Positions 15,570-26,433 of a stretch of DNA of 64,000 nucleotides are shown piece by piece (the first letter of the stretch is position 1; every line of letters begins with the position of its first letter). The stretch covers positions 60,043 through 124,042 of the forward strand of contig ONLW01000013.1 in NCBI GenBank assembly GCA_900318835.1, given 5' to 3'. Position numbers and translations under genes: made by a program. This DNA comes from an uncultured Bacteroidales bacterium. GTDB taxonomy: Bacteria > Bacteroidota > Bacteroidia > Bacteroidales > P3. A model generated the notes under the pieces. The model was not told the DNA's origin. It did not search any database and saw only the letters and a list, made by a program, of their open reading frames with translations.

Positions 15570-16826
15570 GTGAAAGGTGAAAGGCTAAAGGTGAAAGGTG
15601 GCTGGTGCATATTGTTGTATGCACTAATTATCACCTTTCACCTCTCTCCTTTCACCTTGAATGCGCAGTCGAAGAAGCAACTCGAGAACGACAAGGCTAA
15701 GGTTGAGCAGGAGATAAAAAAGCTCAGCAACGACCTGGCGAAGGCCAAGAAAAACAGCAAGACCGGCCAGCAGCAGCTTAAGATTATCGAGAAGAAAATT
15801 GCCGAGCGCACAAAACTTATCAACAACCTCGACGGGCAACTCAATCTGCTCAACATCCGCATGACGCAGACCGAGGATAGTATCGCCCTTATCCGCGGGC
15901 AGGTCGACAGCATGAAACTGGAATATGGCAAGGTAGTCCGTGCCCTCTACCGAGAGCGACACAATGTCAGCCATCTGGCTTTGGTGCTCGACACCAAGAG
16001 CTATAACTATGCCTACCTGCGCACCAAGTATTTCCGCGACTACAGCCGCTACCGCCGTCGCCAAGCCATGTTCATCCAGCAGAAGGAGCAGGAACTCAAC
16101 GAGGTGGGTGTCGAGCTGAAGCGTCAGCAGCGTGAGCAGCAGGGCCTCCTCGAGCAGCACCGCCGCCAGAAGGTCGAGCTGGCCCACGAGCAGAAAGCCC
16201 AGCAGAAGAGCCTGAAAGACAGTAAGCAGCAGGAAAAGAACCTGCAGCAGCAGATTGCCAAAAAGGAGAAGCAGAAGCGCGAATTGCAGCAGCAGATCCA
16301 GCGTATTATCAATGAGGAGATAGCCAAAGCCCGTGCCGCCCAGAAGAAAGAGGTGCCCGTAGGTAGCAAGGGCACGAAGGTCAGTGGCACTACCACAGCC
16401 CCCAGTGCCGCCGAGGTGACGCTGAGCAACGACTTTGCCTCCAACAAGGGGCGCCTGCCGTGGCCCGTGAGCTACACCAAAGTGGCACGCGAATATGGCC
16501 GCTACACCCATGCCTCCGGCGGACAGAACATGAACAACGGTATCGATCTGGTTTGCAGTGGCGGTGCGGCTGTGAAGTGTGTCTTCAACGGCACCGTTTC
16601 GCGTGTGTTCACCTGCCCCAACGGCACCAAGGGAATCATCGTTCGACATGGCGAGTACATGACGGTTTATGCCAATATGGGTACGGTTGCTGTCAGCGAG
16701 GGAAAGAAGGTTACCACCGGACAGAATCTTGGCACTGTCTATACCAACAGCGACGGCTCCGCCGAGTTCTCCTTCCAGCTATGGAAGAGCACCTCGTCGC
16801 AAAATCCCAGAACATGGCTGAGATAA
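15570..16826 (+). CDS. EnvC-like murein hydrolase activator (coiled coil plus degenerate LytM)
   Basis: About 418 residues: signal peptide, long coiled coil (about residues 35-270, Lys/Gln/Glu rich), then a C-terminal LytM/M23-like domain (about 310-418). The metal site is broken: the first histidine position reads NNGIDLV and the final HxH reads EFSFQ, as in EnvC, which activates amidases but does not cut peptidoglycan. The start is uncertain. GTG at 15570, five bases after the pfp stop, is preferred; ATG at 15513 would overlap pfp by 53 bases. The first 35 codons are built from ggtgaaagg-type repeats, yet still encode a usable signal peptide ending TLNAQ. Confidence 0.88.
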   Translation: MKGERLKVKGGWCILLYALIITFHLSPFTLNAQSKKQLENDKAKVEQEIKKLSNDLAKAKKNSKTGQQQLKIIEKKIAERTKLINNLDGQLNLLNIRMTQTEDSIALIRGQVDSMKLEYGKVVRALYRERHNVSHLALVLDTKSYNYAYLRTKYFRDYSRYRRRQAMFIQQKEQELNEVGVELKRQQREQQGLLEQHRRQKVELAHEQKAQQKSLKDSKQQEKNLQQQIAKKEKQKRELQQQIQRIINEEIAKARAAQKKEVPVGSKGTKVSGTTTAPSAAEVTLSNDFASNKGRLPWPVSYTKVAREYGRYTHASGGQNMNNGIDLVCSGGAAVKCVFNGTVSRVFTCPNGTKGIIVRHGEYMTVYANMGTVAVSEGKKVTTGQNLGTVYTNSDGSAEFSFQLWKSTSSQNPRTWLR

Positions 16827-16855
16827 GGTTTATGGATTAAGGATTAAGGTTTAAG

Positions 16856-17605
16856 GTGAAGGATAAGGTTTATTTTATAACGGATTCACATCTAGGCAGT
16901 GGCAGCAATACCCATGAGCGTGAGTTGCAGCTCTGCCGTTTGCTCGACAGCATCAAGGGCGATTGCAAGACCTTGATGCTGTTGGGTGATATTTTCGATT
17001 TCTGGTTCACCTACAAGTATCTGGTTCCTCGCGGACATGTGCGTCTGCTGGGTAAGTTGGCCGAATTGGCCGACGGTGGGGTGGAAATCCATTTCTTCAT
17101 CGGCAACCACGACATGTGGATGTTCGACTACCTCACCGAGGAAATTGGTGCCATCGTTTACGAAGACCCGGTGGAGATGGAAATCTATGGGAAACGGTTC
17201 CTTATTGGCCATGGCGATGGGCTCGGACACATTGACAAGTGGTTCGACTTTGTACGGGTCTTCTTCCGCAGCCGCTTCTGTCACAAGCTGTTCAAGATGC
17301 TCCCGTCGGCCTTTACTTTCGGCATTGCCCATCGTTGGAGCGACGGCAACAAGCGTAAGCATGCGAAAAAAGATATGTTGCATTATCTAGGCGACGACCG
17401 TGAGGGTATCGTCATTTATTGCAAGCAGCGTCTTGAGAAAGAGCATTTCGACTACTGTGTCTTTGGACACCGCCATACGCCGCTCGTGCGTGACCTCGGA
17501 GGTGGTTGCACCTATGTCAACGTCGGTGATTGGCTACATAACCGAAACTACGCCGTCTTTACGCCCGATGGCTCCATCGAGCTAAAGGATTTTGACGTAT
17601 CTTAA
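16856..17605 (+). CDS. lpxH: UDP-2,3-diacylglucosamine diphosphatase (LpxH-type)
   Basis: A 249-residue calcineurin-like metallophosphoesterase that removes UMP from UDP-2,3-diacylglucosamine in lipid A synthesis at the inner membrane. Metal ligands are visible: D10 and H12 (DSH), D45 with D48 (GDIFD), N84-H85-D86 (GNHD), H in IGHGDGLG and the C-terminal GHRH. The start is GTG at 16856, because the only nearby upstream ATG runs into a stop. The leader is made of ggattaagg-type repeats. The 3' end overlaps the convergent peptide-binding protein gene by 24 bases. Confidence 0.9.
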   Translation: MKDKVYFITDSHLGSGSNTHERELQLCRLLDSIKGDCKTLMLLGDIFDFWFTYKYLVPRGHVRLLGKLAELADGGVEIHFFIGNHDMWMFDYLTEEIGAIVYEDPVEMEIYGKRFLIGHGDGLGHIDKWFDFVRVFFRSRFCHKLFKMLPSAFTFGIAHRWSDGNKRKHAKKDMLHYLGDDREGIVIYCKQRLEKEHFDYCVFGHRHTPLVRDLGGGCTYVNVGDWLHNRNYAVFTPDGSIELKDFDVS

Positions 17606-19147
17606 GTCGAGATTGTTCATGGCGTTGCTACGCAATCCTTTCACATTCTTGTGTGTGAAGTGTAGGATTTGGTCGTAGTAGAGCACCACAACGGGTGCCT
17701 CCTGCATGATGAGACTGTCCATTTCACGGTAGAGTGCGATACGGCGCTCGGGGTTGTTCTCCGAGCGCATTTTTTTGTATATCTTGTCGATACGGGAATT
17801 GCTGAAACGTGTGTAGTTGGGCCCCGCAGGGGTGCGGTTGGGACCATAGAAGAGAGAAAGGTAGTTCTCGGCATCAGGATAGTCAGCCACCCATGATTTG
17901 CGGAACCATTCGCACTTGCCTTGTGCCACGTGCTCGCTGAGGGCTGCGGGGGGATTGACGTCAACCTCGACAGTGAGACCGAGGAGACAGAGCTGCTGCT
18001 GGATAAATTTGCAGAGATCGAGGTAGTTGGAGGTGGCAGAGAGTTTCAGTGAGGGTAGGGGACCATGCTCTTTCTCCACTTGGGCAATAAGTTGTTTGGC
18101 ACGTTCGGGGTTGTATTCGTAGCCACAGTTGCTGTAGCCGGGGAGACCTTTGGGAATGAAGCCGCCAGTGCCGGGAGCTCCGATGTTATTGCGCAGGTAG
18201 CGCATCATCTTGTGGCGGTCGAAGCCGAGATTGATGGCTTGACGCAGACGGCGGTCACGCAGGATGCTGTTGTCCTCCATATTGAAGCCCAGATACTCGG
18301 TGTTGAGGAAGGGGGAGGAGACCATGTCGATGCGGTCGGCATACTTCTTTTCCAATTGTCCGTCGAGGGTTAGAATCTCGTCTTTGTAGCTGGCATCGAG
18401 TGAGTTCATAAAATCAAGGTTGCCCTTGACGAACTCCAGGAAGACGGTTTGTCGGTCGACAATGAAGGTGACGGCGACGGCATCGAGATAAGGGAGACCT
18501 GTTTCAAAATAATAGGGATTCTTGCGAAGTACCAGTTTTACTCCTTCTTTCCAGTATTGGAACTGGAAAGGACCGGTGCCGCAGGGATGGTTGCGGAAGT
18601 CCTTGCCGTAGTGCTCCACGACCTCATGTGGCACCACGGAGCAGTAGACCATGCCAAGCATGGAGAGGAAGGGTGCGAAAGGCTCTTTGAGGCGTACGAT
18701 GAATGTGGTGTCGTCGGGAGCATCGGTGTTTTCTACATCGGAGAAGATCCAGGCGCCAGGGGAGGCAATGGCAGGGTCGGTGATACGGTGGAAACTATAA
18801 ACAAAATCAGCAGCTGTCACACGTCTCGTGCTGTCGGGCGTACTGAAAAGAGGGTTTTTGTGGAAAAAGACGTCGTTGCGAAGGGTGAATGTGTAGGTGA
18901 GGCCGTCAGGACTGATAGTCCAGTGTTTTGCAATGCAGGGCTGCACCTGCAGGGTAGTATCCAACTCTATCAACCCATTATATAACTGTCGGCAGGGCCA
19001 GATGGTGCTTTGGTCCTTGGCAAAAGCCGGGTCGAGGGTGAGAATATTTGCGCTCTCGTTATAGCGGAAAATCATCTTGTCGGTGTGCCGGTTGCCTGAG
19101 CAAGCTACCAGAAGTGATAGTGAAAATATGAACAGGATATGTTTCAT
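17582..19147 (-). CDS. Family 5 extracellular solute-binding lipoprotein (peptide/nickel type)
   Basis: A 521-residue lipoprotein (lipobox LLVAC, Cys16) of the OppA/DppA fold, with the family signature region (LTYTFTLRNDVFFH) and the ADYPDAENYLSLFY segment near the C-terminus. It should bind peptides or similar ligands in the envelope. No permease or ATPase genes of an Opp system are next to it. It is the last gene of atpD-atpC-amidohydrolase-SBP and overlaps the amidohydrolase by 4 bases. Its ligand is unknown. Confidence 0.9.
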   Translation of the reverse strand: MKHILFIFSLSLLVACSGNRHTDKMIFRYNESANILTLDPAFAKDQSTIWPCRQLYNGLIELDTTLQVQPCIAKHWTISPDGLTYTFTLRNDVFFHKNPLFSTPDSTRRVTAADFVYSFHRITDPAIASPGAWIFSDVENTDAPDDTTFIVRLKEPFAPFLSMLGMVYCSVVPHEVVEHYGKDFRNHPCGTGPFQFQYWKEGVKLVLRKNPYYFETGLPYLDAVAVTFIVDRQTVFLEFVKGNLDFMNSLDASYKDEILTLDGQLEKKYADRIDMVSSPFLNTEYLGFNMEDNSILRDRRLRQAINLGFDRHKMMRYLRNNIGAPGTGGFIPKGLPGYSNCGYEYNPERAKQLIAQVEKEHGPLPSLKLSATSNYLDLCKFIQQQLCLLGLTVEVDVNPPAALSEHVAQGKCEWFRKSWVADYPDAENYLSLFYGPNRTPAGPNYTRFSNSRIDKIYKKMRSENNPERRIALYREMDSLIMQEAPVVVLYYDQILHFTHKNVKGLRSNAMNNLDLRYVKIL

Positions 19148-20243
19148 TTCTTGTAAACAATTTTGCCGTCAACGATGGTCATTGCCACTTTCTCTCCGTG
19201 CGTGGCGTAGACGAGGTTGGAAAGACTTTTTGTATCAACCAGGAAGAGGCAAGCCGGCTGGCCGGGGGCGATGGTATGACCGAGGGCCGCGAGACTGAGA
19301 ATTTGAGAGGCTGGAACGACGGAGGGGTCTCCTCGCCAGCCTTTCTGTAGCAATGCGGAGGTCTTCATCACTTCTATCATATCCAGATTATTGCTAGATG
19401 CACTTCCGTCGGTACCGAGGGTGACACGGGCACCAGTGTCGATAAGTTCAATCATTGGGAAACGGTAGCCACTGCCGAGTTTAAGGTTGCTGTTTGGACA
19501 GTGGACGCATGTGATGTGATGGTCGCCAATAAGTTTTATTTCGTTCTCCGATAGGTGCAGACAGTGGGCGGCGATGATGTTTTCTCCCATTTGGTCGAGG
19601 ATGCCCAGTTTGTCGAGGTACTCCCACGGTCGGCAACCATGCTCACGAAGGCAGTCGTTAACTTCCTTTTGTGTCTCACTCATGTGGATATGCATCGGGA
19701 GCTGGAGGTCAGCACAGGCGTCGGCGCACCGCCGGAGCCCTTTCTCACTTACAGTATATATTGAATGAGGAGCGATAGCGTACCTTATGGAAGTTTCAGT
19801 ACTTTCCACTTTCCACTTCCCACTTTCCACTTCTTCTGCATCGCCAAAGACCGTATATCCCAACATGGCGCGTATACCACTGTCTTTCACAGCCTGTGCC
19901 ATTGCAGGGAGGCGGAAGTACATGTCGTTGAAGGCCGTGGTGCCCGAAGCCAACATTTCGCGGCAGGCCTGGAGGGTGCCTTCATAAACCAGTTCGTCGG
20001 TAAGTTTCTTTTCTGCGGGCCAGATATAGTCGTTGAGCCACACATCCAGCGGCTGGTCGTCGCCGAGGCCCCGGAAGAGAGTCATTGGCGCATGGGAGTG
20101 CATATTGCATAAACCAGGAAAAACAGCAAGCCCATGCGCGTCGATGTCTGCTGCACATGGGCTATGTGGTGTTATGCTCTCAATGAGAGAGCCGTTGATG
20201 ACAATGTCAACAGCTTGGCCGTCGAGGAGCGTATCCGCAATGG

Positions 20244-20247
<4 letters not shown>
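19144..20247 (-). CDS. Amidohydrolase, MTA/SAH deaminase-like
   Basis: A 367-residue metal-dependent hydrolase. Ligands are visible: HSHAP (first metal pair), MHIHMSET, AHCLHLSENEI and the final GTDGSASSNN aspartate. The closest families are 5-methylthioadenosine/S-adenosylhomocysteine deaminase (MtaD) and related nucleobase deaminases. Residues about 145-155 (VESGKWKVEST) are encoded by a gtggaaagtggaaa-type repeat (about 19797-19835) inserted in frame. It overlaps atpC and the SBP gene by 4 bases each, an odd place for a purine-salvage enzyme. Substrate is inferred from family only. Confidence 0.87.
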
Positions 20248-22066
<1,819 letters not shown>

Positions 22067-24475
22067 TTACTGTTTGATACGCATCTTGTAGAAGGAGCGG
22101 TAGACGAAATAGAGGGCTACCAGGAGGAATACCACGCCGAACCAGGGGGCCAGACTGCGGAAGCTGGCGCTGATGGCAATCTCCATGGCGAGGACGCCGA
22201 AGAGGGTGGTGAATTTGATAATGGGGTTCAGGGCCACGGAGGAGGTATCCTTGAAGGGATCGCCCACGGTGTCGCCCACGACGGATGCGTCGTGCAGCTC
22301 AGTGCCCTTGGCTTTCATGTCGACCTCGACAACCTTCTTGGCGTTGTCCCAAGCACCACCGGCATTGGCCATGAAGACGGCCTGGAACAGACCGAAGGCG
22401 GCGATGGAGATGAGGTAGCTGATGAAGAGGCAGACAGCGTTCTGGCCGCCGATGCTCTCGGGGCTCGAGAGGCAGGCGAAGGCGAGGGCGAAACAGAAGA
22501 TGGCGATGAAGATGTTGATCATACCCTTCTGGGCGTAGTTGGTGCAAATCTTCACCACTTCCTGGCTCTTGGCGATGTCGGCCTTCTTGGGGGCATTGGC
22601 GTCGAGCTTGATGTTGTCTTTGATGTATTCCACAGCACGGTTGGCACCGGTGGTGACGGCCTGCATGGAGGCGCCGGTGAACCAGTAGATGACGCAGCCG
22701 CCGAGGATGAAGCCAAGGATGCTGTAGGGATTGAGCAGGTTGAGGATGCTGGCGGGCTCGATACCGAGGGTCTTCTGAATCATGAGGATGAGGGAGAAGA
22801 TCATGGTGGTGGCACCCACAACGGCGGTACCGATAAGCACGGGCTTGGCAGTGGCCTTGAAGGTGTTGCCGGCGCCGTCGTTGGCTTCGAGGTAGTATTT
22901 GGCTTTCTCGAAATCGGGCTTGAAGCCGAACTCGCTCTCGACCTCCTTGGTGGTGCGGTCGATGTCGTCCTCGATGAGGGAGAGTTCGTAGACGCTCTGG
23001 GCGTTGTCGGTCACGGGACCGTAGGAGTCGACGGCGATGGTCACAGGACCCATGCCGAGCATGCCGAAGGCCACAAGGCCGAAGGCGAAAATGCTGTAGT
23101 AGGGGCCGAAGACAGGCTCGATGCCAAAGGCAAAGGAGGCGAAGTAGGCGATGAGCATCAGGACGAAGAAGACGATGCCGGTCCAGAAACCGCCCATGTT
23201 GCCAGCCACGAGGCCGGAAAGGATATTCAGCGAGGCGCCGCCCTGTTCGGAGGCTTTGACGACTTCCTTGACATGCTTGGAGGTGGGGGAGGTGAAAAGT
23301 TTGGTGAACTCGGGGATGAGGGCTGCACCGAGGGTGCCGCAGGAGATGATGATGCTCAGGGCCAGCCAAAGGTTGGGCATGCCCTCGACATTGCCGAGGA
23401 TGAAGTAAGAGGCGCAGAAGGTTCCGATGATGCTCAAGATGGAGGTAATCCAAACCAGCGAGGTGAGGGGTTTCTCGAAGTTGATGTCGTCGGCATTTTT
23501 ATATTTCGCACGGGCGATTGCGCCATTAATATAGTAGGAGAGGACAGAGGCGATGATGCCAAGGATACGCATGACGAAAATCCAGACGAGGAGCTTGACC
23601 TGCATCGAAGGATCAGGGACAGCGAGGAGGATGAAGGAGACGAGGGCCACGCCGGTAACGCCGTAGGTCTCGAAACCGTCGGCGGTGGGTCCGATGGAGT
23701 CGCCGGCATTGTCGCCAGTGCAGTCGGCAATGACGCCGGGGTTGCGCGGATCGTCCTCACCAATCTTGAAGACCACTTTCATCAGGTCGCTTCCGATGTC
23801 GGCAATCTTGGTGAAGATACCGCCGGCGATACGCAGGGCGGAGGCACCGAGGCTCTCGCCGATGGCGAAGCCGATGAAGCAGCTGCCTGCCAGATTCTCA
23901 GGCATGAAGAGCAGGATGATGAGCATGAGCACGAGCTCGACGCAGATGAGCACGATGCCGATGGACATACCGGCACGCAGCGGGATGTTCAAAAGATCGA
24001 GGGGCTTTCTTCTCAGCGAGGCAAAAGCCATGCGGGCGTTGGCGAAGGTGTTCATGCGGACGCCGAACCATGCCACCGAGTAGCTGCCGAGGATGCCGAT
24101 GACCGTCCAGGCCAGAATCAGCACCACGGCGCCGGCGTTCATGTGGCTCAACACACCGAAATACAATGCGATGGCGGCACCGATAAAGACGAAGAGGAGC
24201 AGGAGGAACTTGCCCTGCTGCTTGAGGTAGGTGGAGCAGGTTTTGAAAATGACGTTGCCAATCTCAAGCATCGACTTGTGTGCCTTGAGTTTGCGCACCT
24301 TGTTGAACTGCCAGAATCCGAACAGCAGGCCGAGGATTACCACGGCGAAACCCCAGTAGAGGATGGAAGCGTCGGGATTCGAGGCAAAACCTGCAGGCAT
24401 TTCGAGGTCTGCTTCGCTGGCGAAGGCCATAATTGGCGATGCCAGTGCCAGAAGTGATAAAGTTAATTTCTTCAT
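22067..24475 (-). CDS. hppA: Membrane ion-translocating pyrophosphatase
   Basis: An 802-residue, roughly 16-helix enzyme that splits PPi and pumps H+ and/or Na+. The PPi-binding loop EDDPRNPGVIADCTGDNAGD (240-259) is clear, followed by GPTADGFETYG. The C-terminal site reads WDNAKKVVE and GDTVGDPFKD. The form resembles the large Bacteroidetes enzymes, some of which are Na+/H+ pumps; the ion is not settled from sequence alone. It has its own promoter and lies directly upstream of atpD. It can recover energy from PPi made in biosynthesis, alongside PPi-phosphofructokinase. Confidence 0.95.
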   Translation of the reverse strand: MKKLTLSLLALASPIMAFASEADLEMPAGFASNPDASILYWGFAVVILGLLFGFWQFNKVRKLKAHKSMLEIGNVIFKTCSTYLKQQGKFLLLLFVFIGAAIALYFGVLSHMNAGAVVLILAWTVIGILGSYSVAWFGVRMNTFANARMAFASLRRKPLDLLNIPLRAGMSIGIVLICVELVLMLIILLFMPENLAGSCFIGFAIGESLGASALRIAGGIFTKIADIGSDLMKVVFKIGEDDPRNPGVIADCTGDNAGDSIGPTADGFETYGVTGVALVSFILLAVPDPSMQVKLLVWIFVMRILGIIASVLSYYINGAIARAKYKNADDINFEKPLTSLVWITSILSIIGTFCASYFILGNVEGMPNLWLALSIIISCGTLGAALIPEFTKLFTSPTSKHVKEVVKASEQGGASLNILSGLVAGNMGGFWTGIVFFVLMLIAYFASFAFGIEPVFGPYYSIFAFGLVAFGMLGMGPVTIAVDSYGPVTDNAQSVYELSLIEDDIDRTTKEVESEFGFKPDFEKAKYYLEANDGAGNTFKATAKPVLIGTAVVGATTMIFSLILMIQKTLGIEPASILNLLNPYSILGFILGGCVIYWFTGASMQAVTTGANRAVEYIKDNIKLDANAPKKADIAKSQEVVKICTNYAQKGMINIFIAIFCFALAFACLSSPESIGGQNAVCLFISYLISIAAFGLFQAVFMANAGGAWDNAKKVVEVDMKAKGTELHDASVVGDTVGDPFKDTSSVALNPIIKFTTLFGVLAMEIAISASFRSLAPWFGVVFLLVALYFVYRSFYKMRIKQ

Positions 24476-24517
24476 ATTTAGTAATTTTTGTTGTTATTCT
24501 TACATAGAATCGAAATA

Positions 24518-24548
24518 CAAATATATATATTTTCGTTAAAATAGCAAA
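24518..24548 (-). promoter_or_regulatory. Promoter of hppA
   Basis: On the minus strand TTTG (24548-24545), 19 bases, TATATTTG (24525-24518) is an exact consensus fit, about 43 bases before the hppA ATG. The 474-base gap 24476-24949 otherwise contains phased repeat copy 3, the CCCCTCC palindrome and the pyrE promoter. Confidence 0.78.
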
Positions 24549-24676
24549 AAAAATGTTGCAACCATGCGATTTTTTTGCCCCGAAATCCCGTTGGGGTGGA
24601 GTGGCGCCGATGTTCCTGTTTGGGATACCTGAACTTTCTTAATAAATGTTAAAAAGGTCGATTTTAACATAATGAA

Positions 24677-24740
24677 ATACCTATCAACACCTGCTATGGT
24701 AGGAGTTGGTAAGGAGTTGGTAGGTATTTGGTAGGTGTAT
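24677..24740. repeat. 11-base-phased palindromic intergenic repeat, copy 3
   Basis: CTATCAACACC on the left, centre GCTATGGT near 24695, then AGGAGTTGGTA, AGGAGTTGGTA and GGTATTTGGTA on the right, about every 11 bases. The left arm is shorter than in copies 1 and 5. It lies between divergent hppA and pyrE. Confidence 0.82.
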
Positions 24741-24836
24741 TGTGTGAGGTTGTCCGTTCCGGTTTGACTCATTTTATCCTCACTTTTTTGCCCACCCCTG
24801 ATCCCTCTCCGAGGAATACCATCCAGAGGCAGTCGT

Positions 24837-24854
24837 CCCCTCCTTCGGGAGGGG
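24837..24854. repeat. REP-like palindrome (CCCCTCC...GGAGGGG family)
   Basis: CCCCTCC-TTCG-GGAGGGG forms a hairpin, followed by TAGGGGTGGGGTGAG. Read on the minus strand this is the same element as the one inserted in frame in truA at about 46853-46890. It is widespread in Bacteroidetes genomes by general knowledge; this copy is intergenic, upstream of pyrE. Confidence 0.7.
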
Positions 24855-24937
24855 TAGGGGTGGGGTGAGAAGGATCGCGTTGGGGCGGGAAAAACAGGCT
24901 GTTGAAAAAAAGATTTTACTATATTAAAAAAAAGATG

Positions 24938-24945
24938 TATCTTTG
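24938..24945 (+). promoter_or_regulatory. -7 element of pyrE
   Basis: TATCTTTG lies four bases before the ATG at 24950. No good TTTG box is spaced correctly upstream, so strength is uncertain. The mRNA would be nearly leaderless if translation begins at 24950. Confidence 0.55.
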
Positions 24946-24949
24946 CATC

Positions 24950-25603
24950 ATGATTACTAACAAAGACATGGCCGCACAGATGGCCGAATTCTTATTGACA
25001 GTGAAAGCGGTAAAGCTCAACAACGAGCACCCTTTCACGTGGGCTTCGGGGCGCAAATCGCCCATTTATTGCGACAACCGGGTGACTTTGTCCTACCCGG
25101 AGATTCGCACTTTCATCCGTCAACGTTTCACGGAAATTGTCAAGGATACGTGGGGTGATGTGGACGTCATCGCCGGTGTCGCCACCGGTGGCATCGCACA
25201 GGGCGCTCTGGTGGCCCAGGAACTGGGTAAACCCTTTGTGTATGTGCGCTCTGAGAGTAAGAGCCACGGCCTGACCAACCAGATTGAGGGCGAGATTCAC
25301 GAAGGACAATCCGTCGTGGTTATCGAGGATCTCGTCTCCACCGGCAAGAGTTCGCTCATCGCTGTTAAAGCACTGAGAGAGAAAGGTTGCGTGGTGAAAG
25401 GCATGGCAGCTATCTTCACCTATGGTCTGCAGGTGGCTGCCGACAACTTTGCCGAGCAGAACGTCGAGCTGATGACCCTGACCGACTACGACACGCTCGT
25501 CGGCGTGGCCAAGGAGCGCGACTATATCCGCCCCGAGGATATGGAGAGCCTGGCCAACTGGCGCGTGAACCCCGAGCAGTGGAGCAAAGATCACGGCGAA
25601 TAA
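24950..25603 (+). CDS. pyrE: Orotate phosphoribosyltransferase
   Basis: A 217-residue enzyme that joins orotate and PRPP to make OMP in pyrimidine synthesis. Substrate and PRPP motifs are visible: HPFTWASGRKSPIYCDNR, VAGVATGGIAQGALVA and VVIEDLVSTGKSS. The ATG at 24950 is so close to the -7 element that the in-frame ATG at 24968 (211 residues, the usual family length) is an equally good start. It begins a long plus-strand series of tightly packed genes. Confidence 0.95.
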   Translation: MITNKDMAAQMAEFLLTVKAVKLNNEHPFTWASGRKSPIYCDNRVTLSYPEIRTFIRQRFTEIVKDTWGDVDVIAGVATGGIAQGALVAQELGKPFVYVRSESKSHGLTNQIEGEIHEGQSVVVIEDLVSTGKSSLIAVKALREKGCVVKGMAAIFTYGLQVAADNFAEQNVELMTLTDYDTLVGVAKERDYIRPEDMESLANWRVNPEQWSKDHGE

Positions 25604-25611
25604 GTGAAAAG

Positions 25612-26433
25612 ATGGAAAAAACAGAAAATATTAAAAGGAATTCCCTACGGGAAATATGCCGTAGGCATTTTCTTTTAATTGTATTCTGTTTTTGTTTTTC
25701 AATTTTCAATTCGCTGCAGGCTCAGGACAGCGTACTTACGGTGAAGGTTGCCGAGGGAGTGTCGATAGAAATGGTGCGGGTGAAAGGCGGCACATTCACC
25801 ATGGGCAACAACAACACACCGAAAGGCGTGAGGCTGACCTATGCGCTGGCCAAACCCGAACACCGTGTGACGGTTGACGGCTATTGGATTGGTCGCCATG
25901 AGGTTACTCAGGGGCTGTGGGAAGCTGTGATGGGAAGCAATCCGTCCAAGTTCAAAGGCGAGAACCTGCCCGTGGAGTGTGTGTCGTGGAATGAGGCACA
26001 GCAGTTCGTGCTGATGCTCAGTCAGATGACAGGCCGTCGCTTCCGTCTGCCGACAGAGGCGGAATGGGAATACGCTGCGCGAGGCGGCGAGAAGCATCCC
26101 TTTGCCGGTTGCGAGCGCGAGAATTTGGACGATTACTGCTGGTATTGCGTGAACAGCGAACATGGTACACATGCTGTGGGAATGTTGAAACCCAACGCGT
26201 GGGGATTGTATGACATGAGTGGTAATGTGGCGGAGTGGTGTCAGGACTGGGTAGAGGAATACACCGAGGCCGAGCAGACCAATCCGCGCGGCCCCAAGGC
26301 AGGCGAGAACCGCGTGCTGAGGGGTGGTCACTATGGCAGCACCTCGGCGGCATGCACGGTCTACGACCGCGGATGGTATCTTCCGACAGGCAAGTATGAG
26401 TTTTACGGTTTAAGAGTAGTCATGGAGGAATGA
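25612..26433 (+). CDS. Secreted formylglycine-generating-enzyme-like (SUMF1) protein
   Basis: A 273-residue protein with a long signal peptide (cut near SLQAQ) and one FGE-sulfatase domain: MVRVKGGTFTMG, RLPTEAEWEYAARGG, GLYDMSGNVAEWCQDW and the C-terminal RVLRGGHYGS. In Bacteroidetes such exported domains are often non-enzymatic (as in gliding proteins) rather than true formylglycine enzymes. The true enzyme's active-site cysteines near the C-terminus are not evident. The signal peptide overlaps a ttttcaatttcaa-type repeat. Start ATG 25612 is 9 bases after pyrE; it overlaps hpt by 4 bases. Confidence 0.88.
   Translation: MEKTENIKRNSLREICRRHFLLIVFCFCFSIFNSLQAQDSVLTVKVAEGVSIEMVRVKGGTFTMGNNNTPKGVRLTYALAKPEHRVTVDGYWIGRHEVTQGLWEAVMGSNPSKFKGENLPVECVSWNEAQQFVLMLSQMTGRRFRLPTEAEWEYAARGGEKHPFAGCERENLDDYCWYCVNSEHGTHAVGMLKPNAWGLYDMSGNVAEWCQDWVEEYTEAEQTNPRGPKAGENRVLRGGHYGSTSAACTVYDRGWYLPTGKYEFYGLRVVMEE

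Noticed and set aside
15624-16649. Minus-strand open frame of 341 codons opposite the EnvC-like gene
   Set aside because: Leu-rich shadow of Gln/Lys codons in the coiled coil; no real features.
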